A DNA stretch of 64,000 nucleotides from Rhizobium bangladeshense (lineage in GTDB: Bacteria > Pseudomonadota > Alphaproteobacteria > Rhizobiales > Rhizobiaceae), in NCBI RefSeq assembly GCF_017357245.1, contig NZ_CP071612.1, positions 933,001 through 997,000 of the forward strand. Reading direction: 5' to 3'. Made by a program: the position numbers and the translations under genes. The first letter of the stretch is position 1. The number at the start of each line of letters is the position of its first letter. Shown here in pieces: positions 53,158 to 64,000 of this stretch. Below the pieces are notes generated by a model. The model saw nothing but the letters and a program-made list of their open reading frames with translations, did no database searches and was not told where the DNA came from.

Positions 53158-53688
53158 GAAGGTCTTGAGCAGTTCGTCCTCGAGCACGACCTCGGCATAG
53201 CAGCCGTCGGCGAAGCAGCGCACGAAGTAGGCGCGGCCGATATCCTTGCCGTCGACATTGAGCCCGAGGCCGTTCGGCAAGAGCACGCCGAGGGGGGCGA
53301 GCACGCGCAGGATCTTCGACTTGCGGTCGGCCGTCTTCAGCACGACGACGGACAGTCCGACTTCCGGCCGGTCCTCGGCAATGACGTTCTGCATCAGCGC
53401 GCATTGTTCGGCCGCCGCACCGGCCGGCTTGTCGCAGACGACGGACCAGGCGCCATGATTGGATTTCACCGTGCCCGGCGCCTGTGGCTGCGTCTGGCCG
53501 GGCGTCACCTGTCCGGCATTCGGGCTAGCGGCGTTCGGTTGCTGCGGGGCGGGGGCAGGGGCCGCCGGTGCCGGTGTGGAGGGGTTGGCCGGGGAAGGGG
53601 CGGGTTGCTGCGCAAAGAGGGGCGTCGTCGCCGCGGCCGCGATGCTGGCGGTCACGACGAGCGACTGCGCGAGGGAACGGAAACCCAT
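53050..53688 (-). CDS. ialB: invasion-associated locus B family protein
   Basis: A 212-residue exported protein of the IalB family. From ATG 53688, a signal peptide (MGFRSLAQSLVVTASIAAAA, ending LFAQ) is followed by a long Pro/Ala/Gln linker (about residues 26-70), then the IalB domain starting HGAWSVVCDKPAGAAAEQCA. Two cysteines in that domain and two in AYFVRCFADGCYAEVV fit conserved pairs. IalB was named in Bartonella for erythrocyte invasion; in rhizobia it is probably an envelope protein of unknown role. The frame extends to 53976 without signal features. Its 3' end is duplicated at 43.3 kb. The gap to coxB (53689-54025) has no gene. Confidence 0.88.
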   Translation of the reverse strand: MGFRSLAQSLVVTASIAAAATTPLFAQQPAPSPANPSTPAPAAPAPAPQQPNAASPNAGQVTPGQTQPQAPGTVKSNHGAWSVVCDKPAGAAAEQCALMQNVIAEDRPEVGLSVVVLKTADRKSKILRVLAPLGVLLPNGLGLNVDGKDIGRAYFVRCFADGCYAEVVLEDELLKTFRSGAQATFIVFQTPEEGIGIPVDLKGFAEGFDALP

Positions 53689-54025
53689 GGAAACCTCTGG
53701 ATATCGAATCATTGCGGCTATTGTTGAAGCCGCCCACCGGAAATGAAAAGCCCCACCCCGTGAAAACCGGGGGACTACGGCAGAAATTGGACCTTTACAA
53801 CATATTGTGCGGCGGCCGGATTGGCCGGAAAGGCGTTTTTTCATATGCTGATGAAAAACTTGGGATGTTTTGCCGTCCGAGCCTGCCTGCTCTTTAAGCG
53901 AAAATGCCGCACAGACAATTGCTCTGGCCTGTTGCGGCAAATGCCAAACTGTGGTTTGAAGCGCTGAAGATGGCAAGGATTCTGCATCCGTTTTTGCAGG
54001 TCAAGCGCTCGAGGGAGATAATAAG

Positions 54026-56628
<2,603 letters not shown>

Positions 56629-56643
56629 AATGCGCTGATATCG

Positions 56644-56668
56644 GGACGCCGCATCGAATACGGCGTCC
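56644..56668 (+). other. hairpin in the coxA-ctaB gap
   Basis: GGACGCCG (56644-56651) pairs with CGGCGTCC (56661-56668) around a 9-base loop. There is no T-run, so it is more likely an mRNA-processing or stability element, lowering ctaB expression relative to coxA, than a terminator. Confidence 0.45.
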
Positions 56669-56692
56669 TGACATCGAGACATTCAGGACGGA

Positions 56693-57646
56693 ATGATGAC
56701 GGTCATCGACAATCACGAGGCGCTTGCAGAGGACGGCGAATTGTCGGAAGCGAGCGCGCGCGATTACTTCGAACTGCTGAAGCCACGGGTCATGTCGCTC
56801 GTGGTCTTCACGGCCTTTGCCGGCCTGGTGCTGGCGCCGGGCCATATCAATCCCGTTCTCGGCCTGATCGCCATCCTCTGCATCGCCGTCGGCGCCGGCG
56901 CCTCCGGTGCGCTCAACATGTGGTACGATGCCGATATCGACGCGATCATGAGCCGCACGGCCAAGCGCCCGATTCCGGCTGGCCGTGTCGCACCGTCGGA
57001 AGCGCTCGCTTTCGGCCTGGTGCTGTCAGGCTTCTCGGTTGTCATACTTGGCCTTGCGGTCAACTGGCTGTCGGCAGGCATCCTCGCCTTCACGATCTTC
57101 TTCTACGCCGTCATCTACACCATGTGGCTGAAGCGCTCGACGCCGCAGAACATCGTCATCGGCGGTGCTGCCGGGGCGTTTCCGCCGATGATCGGCTGGG
57201 CCTGCGTCACGAATTCAGTGACGATCGAAAGCATCATTCTCTTCCTGATCATCTTCCTGTGGACGCCGGCGCATTTCTGGGCGCTCGCCCTCTTCAAGAT
57301 GCGCGATTACGAGGCCGTCGGCGTACCGATGCTGCCGAACGTCGCCGGCGAGCGGGTCACCAAGCATCAGATACTCGCCTATGCGGTGCTGACGGCCATC
57401 TGCGCGGTCCTGCCGTCCTTCGCAGGCTTCGCCAGCGCCGGTTACGGCCTGGTCGCCGCTGCCCTCGGCGCGGTCTTCATCTACTGTTCCATCGCCGTCT
57501 GGCGCATGCCCGACGGCGATCTGAAAATGATCCCGGCAAAGAAGCTCTTCGCCTTTTCGATCTTCTATCTGTTCGCCGTATTCTCCGCCCTGATGATCGA
57601 CCGGCTGGCTGCCATGCTGGTTTCGCAATTGGGAGGCTCGTTCTGA
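56693..57646 (+). CDS. ctaB: protoheme IX farnesyltransferase (heme O synthase)
   Basis: A 317-residue UbiA-type membrane prenyltransferase that adds farnesyl to heme b, the first step to heme a for the oxidase. Family motifs are [20 protein letters not shown], the Asp-rich [20 protein letters not shown] and a second segment [20 protein letters not shown]. About nine helices are seen. It starts ATG 56693 with AGGACGGA upstream. Its stop overlaps the next small gene (TGATG). Cox15 (heme a synthase) is not in the window. Confidence 0.95.
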   Translation: MMTVIDNHEALAEDGELSEASARDYFELLKPRVMSLVVFTAFAGLVLAPGHINPVLGLIAILCIAVGAGASGALNMWYDADIDAIMSRTAKRPIPAGRVAPSEALAFGLVLSGFSVVILGLAVNWLSAGILAFTIFFYAVIYTMWLKRSTPQNIVIGGAAGAFPPMIGWACVTNSVTIESIILFLIIFLWTPAHFWALALFKMRDYEAVGVPMLPNVAGERVTKHQILAYAVLTAICAVLPSFAGFASAGYGLVAAALGAVFIYCSIAVWRMPDGDLKMIPAKKLFAFSIFYLFAVFSALMIDRLAAMLVSQLGGSF

Positions 57647-57786
57647 TGGATCTCGTCAAGCTCACCGAAAAGCAGATGAAGTCGCGCCGCAACCGCAATA
57701 TCGCTCTCGGGCTGGTGCTGGCCGGCCTCGTCGTCCTCTTCTATGCGATCACGATCGTGAAGATTGGCGGGGGGACGGCCGGATGA
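57646..57786 (+). CDS. small single-helix membrane protein of the cox operon (CoxF-like)
   Basis: A 46-residue protein: a charged N-terminus ([20 protein letters not shown]), then one hydrophobic helix ([20 protein letters not shown]) and a glycine-rich end. The ATG overlaps the ctaB stop and the TGA overlaps the ctaG start, so three genes are translationally linked. Small ORFs in this place are common in alphaproteobacterial oxidase operons and are thought to help assembly; the role is not established. Confidence 0.85.
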   Translation: MDLVKLTEKQMKSRRNRNIALGLVLAGLVVLFYAITIVKIGGGTAG

Positions 57787-58388
57787 GCGAAAAGGCCGCC
57801 GCGAAGAAGCAGGGCCGCAATAACGGCGCCGTCGTCATGATGTGCCTGAGCTTCGTCTTCGGCATGGGGGCGATGAGCTATGCCGCCGTGCCGCTCTACC
57901 GCATCTTCTGCCAGGTGACCGGCTATAACGGCACGACCCAGCGCGTCGAGCAGATGTCGAGCGTCGTTCTCGACCGCAAGATGCGCGTGACCTTCGACGC
58001 CAATGTCGCTCCCGGCCTGCAGTGGAATTTCAAGCCGGTCGAGCGCGAGGTCAACCCGAAGATCGGCGAAACCATCCAGGTCAATTTCGTCGCCGAGAAC
58101 CGGTCGAACGAGACCCAGCGCGGCCAGGCGGTGTTCAATGTCACGCCGGGCGAAGCAGGTGCCTATTTCAACAAGGTGCAATGTTTCTGCTTCACCGACA
58201 CGGACCTGAAGCCGGGCGAGAAGCTGGAAATGCCGGTCGTGTTCTATATCGACCCTGACATCGTCAAGGCAGTGGAATCGAAGGATATCCACACGGTGAC
58301 GCTGTCATACACGTTCTATCCGAAAGAGGGCCCGAAGCCTGTCGCTTCGAATGAGGGTGGAGCGGTAAAGATTGAAAAGAAACTTTGA
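57783..58388 (+). CDS. ctaG: cytochrome c oxidase assembly protein CtaG (Cox11)
   Basis: A 201-residue copper chaperone that delivers CuB to subunit I. One N-terminal helix ([20 protein letters not shown]) anchors a periplasmic domain. The copper motif is [20 protein letters not shown] (C-x-C near residue 138), and [19 protein letters not shown] has the third conserved cysteine. [12 protein letters not shown] is also typical. It follows the small CoxF-like gene with a 4-base overlap. Confidence 0.95.
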   Translation: MSEKAAAKKQGRNNGAVVMMCLSFVFGMGAMSYAAVPLYRIFCQVTGYNGTTQRVEQMSSVVLDRKMRVTFDANVAPGLQWNFKPVEREVNPKIGETIQVNFVAENRSNETQRGQAVFNVTPGEAGAYFNKVQCFCFTDTDLKPGEKLEMPVVFYIDPDIVKAVESKDIHTVTLSYTFYPKEGPKPVASNEGGAVKIEKKL

Positions 58389-58448
58389 TCAAGGCTCGTT
58401 TCCGGCTATGCCGGAGGCGAAGTGAGGAAGACATCCGGGGATAACCAC

Positions 58449-59327
58449 ATGGCCGATGCGCATCAGAAGAACCACGATTACCACATCATCGATCCGAGCC
58501 CGTGGCCGATTCTCGCCTCGCTCGGCGCCTTCATCATGGCGCTCGGCGGCGTGTGCTACATGCGTTACCTGAACGGCGGCTCCTTCAAGATCGCCGGCGC
58601 CGAACTCGCCAATCCCTGGCTTTTTTATATCGGCCTCGTGCTGGTTCTTTACGTCATGTACGGCTGGTGGGCCGATACGGTGAAGGAAGCCCATGAGGGC
58701 GCCCACACCCGCGTCGTCTCGCTGCACCTGCGCTACGGCATGATCATGTTCATCGCTTCCGAAGTGATGTTCTTCGTCGCTTGGTTCTGGGCCTATTTCG
58801 ACGCCAGCCTCTATCCGAACGAAGCGATCCAGGCCTCGCGGCTCGCCTATACCGGCGGCGTCTGGCCGCCGAAGGGTGTCGAGGTCCTCGATCCCTGGCA
58901 CCTGCCGATCTACAACACTGTTATCCTGCTGCTCTCGGGCACGACGGTCACCTGGGCGCACCATGCGCTGCTGCACAATGACCGCAAGGGCCTCGTCCAG
59001 GGCCTGACGCTGACGGTGCTGCTTGGTATTTTCTTCTCCTGCGTGCAGGCCTACGAATATGCCCACGCTCCGTTCGACTTCAAGAACTCGATCTACGGTG
59101 CGACCTTCTTCATGGCGACCGGCTTCCACGGTTTCCACGTCCTCGTCGGCACGATCTTCCTTCTGGTCTGCCTGCTGCGCGCCCTGCGCGGCGACTTCAC
59201 CCCGAAGCAGCATTTCGGCTTCGAGGCGGCGGCCTGGTACTGGCACTTCGTCGACGTCGTCTGGCTGTTCCTGTTCTTCTGCATCTACGTCTGGGGCGGC
59301 TGGGGCGCTCCGGTCGCCGCAGGCTGA
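58449..59327 (+). CDS. coxC: cytochrome c oxidase subunit III
   Basis: A 292-residue membrane subunit. From ATG 58449 it starts MADAHQKNHDYHIIDPSPWP, which is typical for alphaproteobacterial CoxC. Seven helices can be counted, with YGMIMFIASEVMFFVAWFWA and TGFHGFHVLVGTIFLLVCL as clear family segments, and FGFEAAAWYWHFVDVVWLFL near the end. ATG 58422 would add nine residues and is less likely. A terminator follows. Confidence 0.95.
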   Translation: MADAHQKNHDYHIIDPSPWPILASLGAFIMALGGVCYMRYLNGGSFKIAGAELANPWLFYIGLVLVLYVMYGWWADTVKEAHEGAHTRVVSLHLRYGMIMFIASEVMFFVAWFWAYFDASLYPNEAIQASRLAYTGGVWPPKGVEVLDPWHLPIYNTVILLLSGTTVTWAHHALLHNDRKGLVQGLTLTVLLGIFFSCVQAYEYAHAPFDFKNSIYGATFFMATGFHGFHVLVGTIFLLVCLLRALRGDFTPKQHFGFEAAAWYWHFVDVVWLFLFFCIYVWGGWGAPVAAG

Positions 59328-59345
59328 TCGGGACGGAATAAATGC

Positions 59346-59374
59346 AAAAGGCGGGCTCGGTGCCCGCCTTTTTT
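59346..59374 (+). terminator. Rho-independent terminator of the cox operon
   Basis: AAAAGGCGGGC and GCCCGCCTTTTTT form a stem around TCGGT, followed by six T. It lies about 20 bases after the coxC stop. Confidence 0.88.
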
Positions 59375-59548
59375 GTCTGGGGAGTCCGCTACCGTCATTG
59401 TCGGGTTTGACCCGGCTATTCGTGCGGCGAGCGCTGAGGTCGCGGATACAAGCGAGTGCCGACATAAGCTCAACGTTCTTCGTGCCGGGTAAGACCCCGC
59501 GTGGATGCTCGGCTCAAGACCACTGCTGTCAGGTTCATGCGGACGCTT

Positions 59549-59686
59549 GCCCCCACCCTAACCCTCTCCCCGTAAAAGCGGGGCGAGGGGACATGCCCAG
59601 CGAGAGATCGGCGAGGGACGGAGAGTTCGGGGCATATTCCATCGGCCCGCTTACGGGGAGAAGGTGGCGGCAGCCGGATGAGGGGC
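59549..59686. repeat. RIME-like palindromic intergenic repeat, inverted copy
   Basis: A 138-bp element carrying the same blocks as 23109-23244 but in reverse, from GCCCCCACCCTAACCCTCTC to CAGCCGGATGAGGGGC. Before it, at about 59493-59520, is a fragment of the palindrome seen at 24740-24759, and near 59400 a small CGGGT/ACCCG hairpin. Together these fill the 400-base gap after coxC. Confidence 0.65.
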
Positions 59687-59733
59687 TGGCCGCCCTCCGG
59701 CGTCGAAAGCAAAATCCCTATAGAGGGAAACGG

Positions 59734-60192
59734 TCAATCGTCGTCCGATCCGGCGCCATCAACGGACGACTGAATGTCCTTCGCCATTAGCGGGCTGCTT
59801 TGGCCGGCATCGACCATGAGCCAGCCCAGCTTTTCATAGAAGGGGACGGCATCTGGCGCGGCGTGGACCTCCAGACGTTCAAGGCCGTGCTTGGCCGATA
59901 GTCTCTCGACTTCCGACATCAAAATCCGCCCGAGCCCCTGTCTCTGATACTCCGGCGTGATGGCGACAAGCCGCACGATACCGGTCGCGTCATTCGACAA
60001 ATCGAGGCGCACCGTGCCGAGAGCAACGCCGTCTTTCCTCAGCAGGAGTGGTATATGGCTCGTTTCATGCTCATCCGGGTGATTGTCATCGTAGCCATCG
60101 AGGCCGCGCAGATCGAACAAGACGTGCCGCCGGATGGCATGATAGGCTTGCCAATCCTCAACTTCTTTCACCTGCAGAAGTTCAGTGCCCAT
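59734..60192 (-). CDS. GNAT family N-acetyltransferase
   Basis: A 152-residue acetyltransferase. From ATG 60192 it reads ELLQVKEVEDWQAYHAIRRH. The acetyl-CoA motif is IVRLVAITPEYQRQGLGRIL (R/Q-x-x-G-x-G/A) near residues 75-94, and DAVPFYEKLGW is the usual late motif. The start overlaps the stop of the upstream kinase-like gene (ATGA), so both are cotranslated. The substrate is unknown. The pair sits as an insertion between coxC and the DUF983-SURF1 genes. Confidence 0.88.
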   Translation of the reverse strand: MGTELLQVKEVEDWQAYHAIRRHVLFDLRGLDGYDDNHPDEHETSHIPLLLRKDGVALGTVRLDLSNDATGIVRLVAITPEYQRQGLGRILMSEVERLSAKHGLERLEVHAAPDAVPFYEKLGWLMVDAGQSSPLMAKDIQSSVDGAGSDDD

Positions 60193-60833
60193 CACCGTCC
60201 TCCAGCGATCCGGTCGAAGGCCGAGGGCTCTGATATGCCGAGGTCGAGCTGGTGGCGGATCGCCTCGGCGCATTCGAGCGCCGTCAGCACCGATGTATCG
60301 ACTTCCATGTCGTAGATGCCGGGGCGGTGCACCTCCTCCTGCCAGCGCTGCACCGGCTCGGGAACCGGCACGTTGTCGGTGGCGCGAAGATATAGGGTCT
60401 CGCGGCCTTCCTGCTTGATCTCCCGCCGCTGCATGATCGTCTCGATTGGACAGCGCACACCGACGAACAGCACGGGAAATCCCTCCAGCCGCCGGGCGCA
60501 ATCAGCAAGAATGCCGAGCGGCTGCGAATAGCTGTCGTGATGGCCGAGATCGGCGACCACATTGAGCCCAAATCCGGCGTGAATGGCAATCGATTCATAG
60601 AGTGCCGCATAGAGGAACGGCACGAGTTCCTCGAGATCCGGCCGCTCGCCGCCGGGCCTCAGGCCGATGCCGGGCAGATAGCGTTTCGGCGTCATGGCAT
60701 TGTAGGCGTCGACGCCGAGCTTGATCCACGGCCCCTCGAATTCGTCCTGAATTGCGCGGGCGATGCTGGATTTTCCGCTTCTCGGCGCACCGTTCAGGAT
60801 GACGATCTGTCCGGCGTGGCTGTCATTGGTCAT
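60192..60833 (-). CDS. chloramphenicol phosphotransferase-like kinase
   Basis: A 213-residue P-loop protein of the CPT family. Walker A is GQIVILNGAPRSGKSSIARA (GAPRSGKS, residues about 16-23). GPWIKLGVDAYNAMTPKRYL and FPVLFVGVRCPIETIMQRRE match the family. True CPT inactivates chloramphenicol by phosphorylating its 3-hydroxyl; here the relation is remote enough that the substrate may be another small molecule. The start ATG 60833 follows AGAAGA; the frame to 61055 is ignored. It precedes the GNAT gene with a 4-base overlap. Confidence 0.8.
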   Translation of the reverse strand: MTNDSHAGQIVILNGAPRSGKSSIARAIQDEFEGPWIKLGVDAYNAMTPKRYLPGIGLRPGGERPDLEELVPFLYAALYESIAIHAGFGLNVVADLGHHDSYSQPLGILADCARRLEGFPVLFVGVRCPIETIMQRREIKQEGRETLYLRATDNVPVPEPVQRWQEEVHRPGIYDMEVDTSVLTALECAEAIRHQLDLGISEPSAFDRIAGGR

Positions 60834-60969
60834 CAGTCTTCTTCTTCTGTTTGGCGCGAATCGCTCAGGAGACGCCGCACGGCATTTCCATTCGGGATGC
60901 GAATACTTTATGGGAGAGTTAAGGCAGCATTGAATGCAGCGGTCGAAAGAGGCCGCTGGAAGGAACAGC

Positions 60970-61350
60970 ATGAGCGAGGACAGCGCGCAATTTCCCCCCG
61001 TCGATCCGGTGAAAACCGGTATCAAGGGCTGCTGCCCGCGCTGCAGCAATGGCAAGCTGTTCGACGGCCTGCTCGGCCTGAAGCCGCGCTGCGCCTCCTG
61101 CGGCCTCGATTATTCCTTTGCCGATTCCGGAGACGGTCCCGCCGTCTTCGTCATCCTCATCGTCGGCTTCATCATCATCGGCATGGTGCTATGGCTGCAG
61201 GTAAATTACGGGCCGCCGATCTGGGTGCATATCCTCATCTTCGGGCCGCTGACGATCATCCTGTCGCTTCTGACGCTGCGCTGGTTCAAGGGCATCCTGA
61301 TTGCCATGCAGTACCGCCACAATGCCCGTGAAGGACGCCTGAGTGACTGA
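60970..61350 (+). CDS. DUF983 membrane protein
   Basis: A 126-residue protein. After GIKGCCPRCSNGKLFDGLLG, with C-x2-C, comes a second C-x2-C in KPRCASCGLDYSFADSGDGP, so it has a small zinc-ribbon-like N-terminus. Two helices follow (AVFVILIVGFIIIGMVLWLQ, IWVHILIFGPLTIILSLLT). DUF983 proteins often lie next to oxidase assembly genes, as here before SURF1. ATG 60970 follows AGGAAC. The stop overlaps the SURF1 start by 8 bases. Confidence 0.9.
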   Translation: MSEDSAQFPPVDPVKTGIKGCCPRCSNGKLFDGLLGLKPRCASCGLDYSFADSGDGPAVFVILIVGFIIIGMVLWLQVNYGPPIWVHILIFGPLTIILSLLTLRWFKGILIAMQYRHNAREGRLSD

Positions 61351-62098
61351 TACTTCACATGCAGCGCCGCGCCGCCGGCTGCCCGTGATGACGGGTATCC
61401 TGGTGCTGATCTCGCTCGCAATCCTGATTTCGCTCGGCACCTGGCAGGTGGAGCGTCTCTATTGGAAAGAGGATCTGCTCGCCGATATCGCCGCCCGCCA
61501 GGCTGCGGCGCCCGTGCCGCTCGCCGACATCGAGGCGATGGCGGCCTCCGGCGGCGACATCGAATACCGCAAGGTCACCGCCATCGGCCGCTACATCAAC
61601 AACAAGGAGCGGCACTTCTTCGCCACCTGGCGTGGCCAGACCGGCTTTTACGTCTACACCCCGCTCGAGCTTTCCGACGGGCGCATCCTCTTCGTCAATC
61701 GCGGCTTCGTTCCCTACGAGAACAAGGAGCCGGAAATGCGCATGCAGGGCCAGCTGACTGATCAGCAGACGGTCACGGGCCTCGCCCGCGCAAAGCTTGC
61801 CGGCAAACCCTCACGGCTGGTGCCCGATAACGATGTCGCCAGGAACATCTTCTATTGGAAGGATCTCGACGTGATGGCCGAGAGCGTCGGGCTGGATAAG
61901 GCGCGCGTCATCCCCTTCTTCGTCGATGCGGATTCCACCCCCAACCCGGCCGGCCTGCCGATCGGCGGCGTCACCCAGGTGGACCTGCCGAACGACCATC
62001 TGCAATATGCCCTGACCTGGTACGGGCTTGCCGCCGTGCTCGTGGTCGTGGTGGCGATCTCCTGGTTTCGCAAGGAGGCCAAGCCGCCGCGGCAATAG
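61343..62098 (+). CDS. SURF1-family cytochrome oxidase assembly protein
   Basis: A 251-residue membrane protein. It starts with GTG at 61343, overlapping the DUF983 gene. Helices lie at residues about 12-32 (VMTGILVLISLAILISLGTW) and 220-238 (YALTWYGLAAVLVVVVAIS). Family motifs are LGTWQVERLYWKEDLLADI, ILFVNRGFVPYENKEPEMR and NDHLQYALTWYGLA. SURF1 helps insert heme a into subunit I. It therefore belongs to the oxidase assembly set despite the inserted pair of genes upstream. Confidence 0.92.
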   Translation: MTDTSHAAPRRRLPVMTGILVLISLAILISLGTWQVERLYWKEDLLADIAARQAAAPVPLADIEAMAASGGDIEYRKVTAIGRYINNKERHFFATWRGQTGFYVYTPLELSDGRILFVNRGFVPYENKEPEMRMQGQLTDQQTVTGLARAKLAGKPSRLVPDNDVARNIFYWKDLDVMAESVGLDKARVIPFFVDADSTPNPAGLPIGGVTQVDLPNDHLQYALTWYGLAAVLVVVVAISWFRKEAKPPRQ

Positions 62099-62161
62099 TA
62101 TCGCTTCAATTCTCTGCCATATTGGGCTAGAGGTCCCTAAACCTCTCAATCCGGAACAGAC

Positions 62162-63163
62162 ATGAATATTGCGGCGAAACCTCCCTTGACGATCAGGCTC
62201 TGCGGTCCCCGCGGTTTCTGCGCCGGCGTCGACCGCGCCATCCAGATCGTCGTGCTGGCGCTGAAATCCTACGGCGCGCCCGTCTATGTGCGCCATGAGA
62301 TCGTCCACAATCGTTATGTCGTCGAGGGGCTGGAGGCCAAGGGCGCCGTCTTCGTCGAGGAGCTGGACGAAATTCCGGCCGAGCATCGCGCCCAGCCGGT
62401 GGTCTTCTCAGCCCATGGCGTGCCGAAATCGGTGCCGGAGGATGCGGCGAGCCGCAATCTCTTCTATCTCGACGCCACTTGTCCGCTGGTCTCCAAGGTC
62501 CACAAGCAGGCGATGCGCCACAATCGCCTCGGCCGTCACGTCGTCCTCATCGGCCATGCCGGCCATCCCGAAGTGATCGGCACGATGGGGCAGTTGCCGG
62601 AAGGCACGGTTTCGCTGATCGAGACGATCGAGGATGCCGATGCCTACGCCCCCGTCGATCCCGACAATCTCGGCTATGTCACCCAGACGACGCTGTCGGT
62701 CGATGATACCGCCGGCGTCATTGCCCGCCTGCAGGAGCGCTTTCCCAAGCTGACCGCGCCTGCGGCGGATTCGATCTGTTATGCGACGACCAACCGCCAG
62801 GAAGTGGTGAAGCAGGCGGCCCCCGGCTGCGATCTCTTCATCATCGTCGGGGCGCCGAATTCGTCCAATTCCAAGCGCCTCGTCGAAGTAGCGCTGAGGG
62901 CAGGGGCGAAGAAATCGATTCTCGTGCAGCGCGCCGCCGAGCTCGACTGGGAGGAGATCGGCGCGATTTCGACGCTCGGCCTTTCCGCCGGTGCCTCGGC
63001 GCCCGAAGTCATCGTCAACGAGATCATCGAAGCTTTCCGCGCCCGCTTCGATGCCCGCGTCGAGCTGGCCGAGACGGTGCAGGAAACTGAAAACTTCCTG
63101 GTCAACCGCGAATTGCGCAGTATCGAGCTGACGGCAGCCGACATGGCCTTCGTCAATGGTTAG
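62162..63163 (+). CDS. ispH: 4-hydroxy-3-methylbut-2-enyl diphosphate reductase
   Basis: A 333-residue iron-sulfur enzyme, the final step of the MEP pathway giving IPP and DMAPP. The three cluster cysteines are in [36 protein letters not shown] and [19 protein letters not shown]. Other family parts are [32 protein letters not shown] and the [18 protein letters not shown] end. Start ATG 62162. It pairs functionally with dxs at 5.5 kb. thrB follows 54 bases downstream. Confidence 0.96.
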   Translation: MNIAAKPPLTIRLCGPRGFCAGVDRAIQIVVLALKSYGAPVYVRHEIVHNRYVVEGLEAKGAVFVEELDEIPAEHRAQPVVFSAHGVPKSVPEDAASRNLFYLDATCPLVSKVHKQAMRHNRLGRHVVLIGHAGHPEVIGTMGQLPEGTVSLIETIEDADAYAPVDPDNLGYVTQTTLSVDDTAGVIARLQERFPKLTAPAADSICYATTNRQEVVKQAAPGCDLFIIVGAPNSSNSKRLVEVALRAGAKKSILVQRAAELDWEEIGAISTLGLSAGASAPEVIVNEIIEAFRARFDARVELAETVQETENFLVNRELRSIELTAADMAFVNG

Positions 63164-63217
63164 GCCGCCATCGCGGCCCAGCAATCCACCATCCATAATA
63201 CAGAGACGAGACCTCCC

Positions 63218-64000
63218 TTGGCAGTCTACACCGATATCGCCGAAGACGATCTGAAATGGTTCCTGACGGAATATGATGCAGGCACGCTGCTCTCCTACAA
63301 AGGCATCGCCGAAGGCGTAGAAAATTCCAATTTCCTGCTGCATACCTCCAAGGCCCCGCTGATCCTGACGCTCTATGAAAAGCGCGTGGAAAAGAGCGAT
63401 CTGCCTTTTTTCCTCGGCCTGATGCAGCATCTCTCGGCCCGAGGCCTCTCCTGCCCGCTGCCGCTGCCGCGGCGCGACGGCGCGCTGCTCGGCTCGCTCT
63501 CCGGCCGCCCGGCCGCGTTGATTTCCTTCCTCGAAGGCATGTGGCTGAGAAAGCCGGAGGCGAAGCACTGCCGCGAGGTCGGCAGGGCGCTCGCCGAAAT
63601 GCATGTGGCCGGCGAGGGCTTCGAGCTGAAACGTCCGAATGCGCTGTCGATCGACGGCTGGCGGGGGCTCTGGGAGAAATCCGAGGCGCGCGCCGGCGAG
63701 GTCGAGCCGGGCCTGCAGGGCGAGATCCGCAACGAGCTCGATTTTCTCGCCGCTGCCTGGCCGAAGAACCTGCCCTCTGGCGTCATCCATGCCGACCTCT
63801 TCCCCGACAACGTCTTCTTCCTTGGCGATGAGCTCTCCGGCCTGATCGATTTCTATTTCGCCTGCAACGACCTGCTCGCCTATGACGTCTCGATCTGCCT
63901 GAATGCCTGGTGCTTCGAGAAGGACGGCGCCTACAACATCACCAAGGGCACGGCGATGCTCGAGGGTTACCAGAGTGTCAGGCCGTTGAGCGGCGAGGAG
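63218..64000 (+). CDS. thrB: homoserine kinase (ThrB type II), 5' part
   Basis: The first 261 codons of a choline-kinase-fold homoserine kinase run to the window end. It starts at TTG 63218 ([20 protein letters not shown]), as known for rhizobial Thr[21 protein letters not shown] and the Brenner-like catalytic motif [13 protein letters not shown] (near residue 189) with [17 protein letters not shown] are clear. It phosphorylates homoserine on the way to threonine. The 3' end is outside the window. Confidence 0.93.
   Translation, partial: MAVYTDIAEDDLKWFLTEYDAGTLLSYKGIAEGVENSNFLLHTSKAPLILTLYEKRVEKSDLPFFLGLMQHLSARGLSCPLPLPRRDGALLGSLSGRPAALISFLEGMWLRKPEAKHCREVGRALAEMHVAGEGFELKRPNALSIDGWRGLWEKSEARAGEVEPGLQGEIRNELDFLAAAWPKNLPSGVIHADLFPDNVFFLGDELSGLIDFYFACNDLLAYDVSICLNAWCFEKDGAYNITKGTAMLEGYQSVRPLSGEE

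Noticed and set aside
53935..53955. FNR/FixK-type box before coxB
   Set aside because: TTGCGGCAAATGCCAA lacks the TTGAT-N4-ATCAA symmetry required.

Overview
The window is a stretch of GC-rich alphaproteobacterial chromosome, almost certainly from a Rhizobium of the leguminosarum/etli/phaseoli group. The pointers are a matR-matABC malonate cluster with its operator, bioMNY, an IalB-type invasion protein, an aa3 oxidase operon of rhizobial order (coxB-coxA-ctaB-small ORF-ctaG-coxC, then DUF983-SURF1-ispH-thrB), a pit gene with a DUF47 partner behind a Pho box, and several RIME-like palindromic repeats. No rRNA, tRNA, CRISPR array, transposase or integrase was recognised.

Layout. 0-5.2 kb: end of an acyl-CoA dehydrogenase, an enoyl-CoA hydratase, two overlapping rRNA methyltransferase genes (rumA-like, tlyA) and a chemoreceptor. 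5.4-12.7 kb: dxs, a phospholipase D-like protein, pirin, an SDR, xseB and a histone-deacetylase-family enzyme. 13-19 kb: a thioesterase and the malonate regulator/operon. 19-24.6 kb: a LuxR-type regulator, a tiny Gly/Asp-rich exported peptide gene with its own terminator, the biotin ECF transporter bioMNY and a YcaQ-like DNA glycosylase. 24.8-34.6 kb: ribB, aroC, a large CHASE-PAS-GGDEF-EAL protein, fabI, a DnaJ-family gene and a lipoprotein whose stop codon sits in a 19-bp tandem repeat. 34.6-42.1 kb: pdxH, polysaccharide deacetylase, DD-carboxypeptidase, a MazG-like protein, phosphate transport and tldD. 53.0-64 kb: ialB, the aa3 oxidase operon and its assembly genes, ispH and the start of thrB.

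The most unusual part is about 43.2-53.1 kb. The last 108 bases of ialB are present a second time at 43317-43424, cut off abruptly and joined to a decapitated epoxide hydrolase. The two copies lie in the same orientation, 98% identical over 111 bp, and bracket about 9.6 kb of accessory genes. This is the footprint expected from single-crossover insertion of a DNA circle, or from a related recombination, at the 3' end of ialB. The enclosed genes have a redox theme: MsrA, MsrB, an AhpD-like protein, a secreted cupin, a YeeE/YedE-type transporter, SDR genes, an exported alpha/beta hydrolase, a LysR regulator and a DMT exporter. Among them lie decayed remnants of a quinone oxidoreductase and an SDR. 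A peroxiredoxin gene lies just outside the left repeat.

The flanking genes are mostly housekeeping: isoprenoid precursors (dxs, ispH), respiration, cofactors (biotin uptake, ribB, pdxH), fatty acids (fabI) and phosphate uptake. All functional calls are by reading motifs in the translated sequence and from remembered family knowledge; no database search was run.
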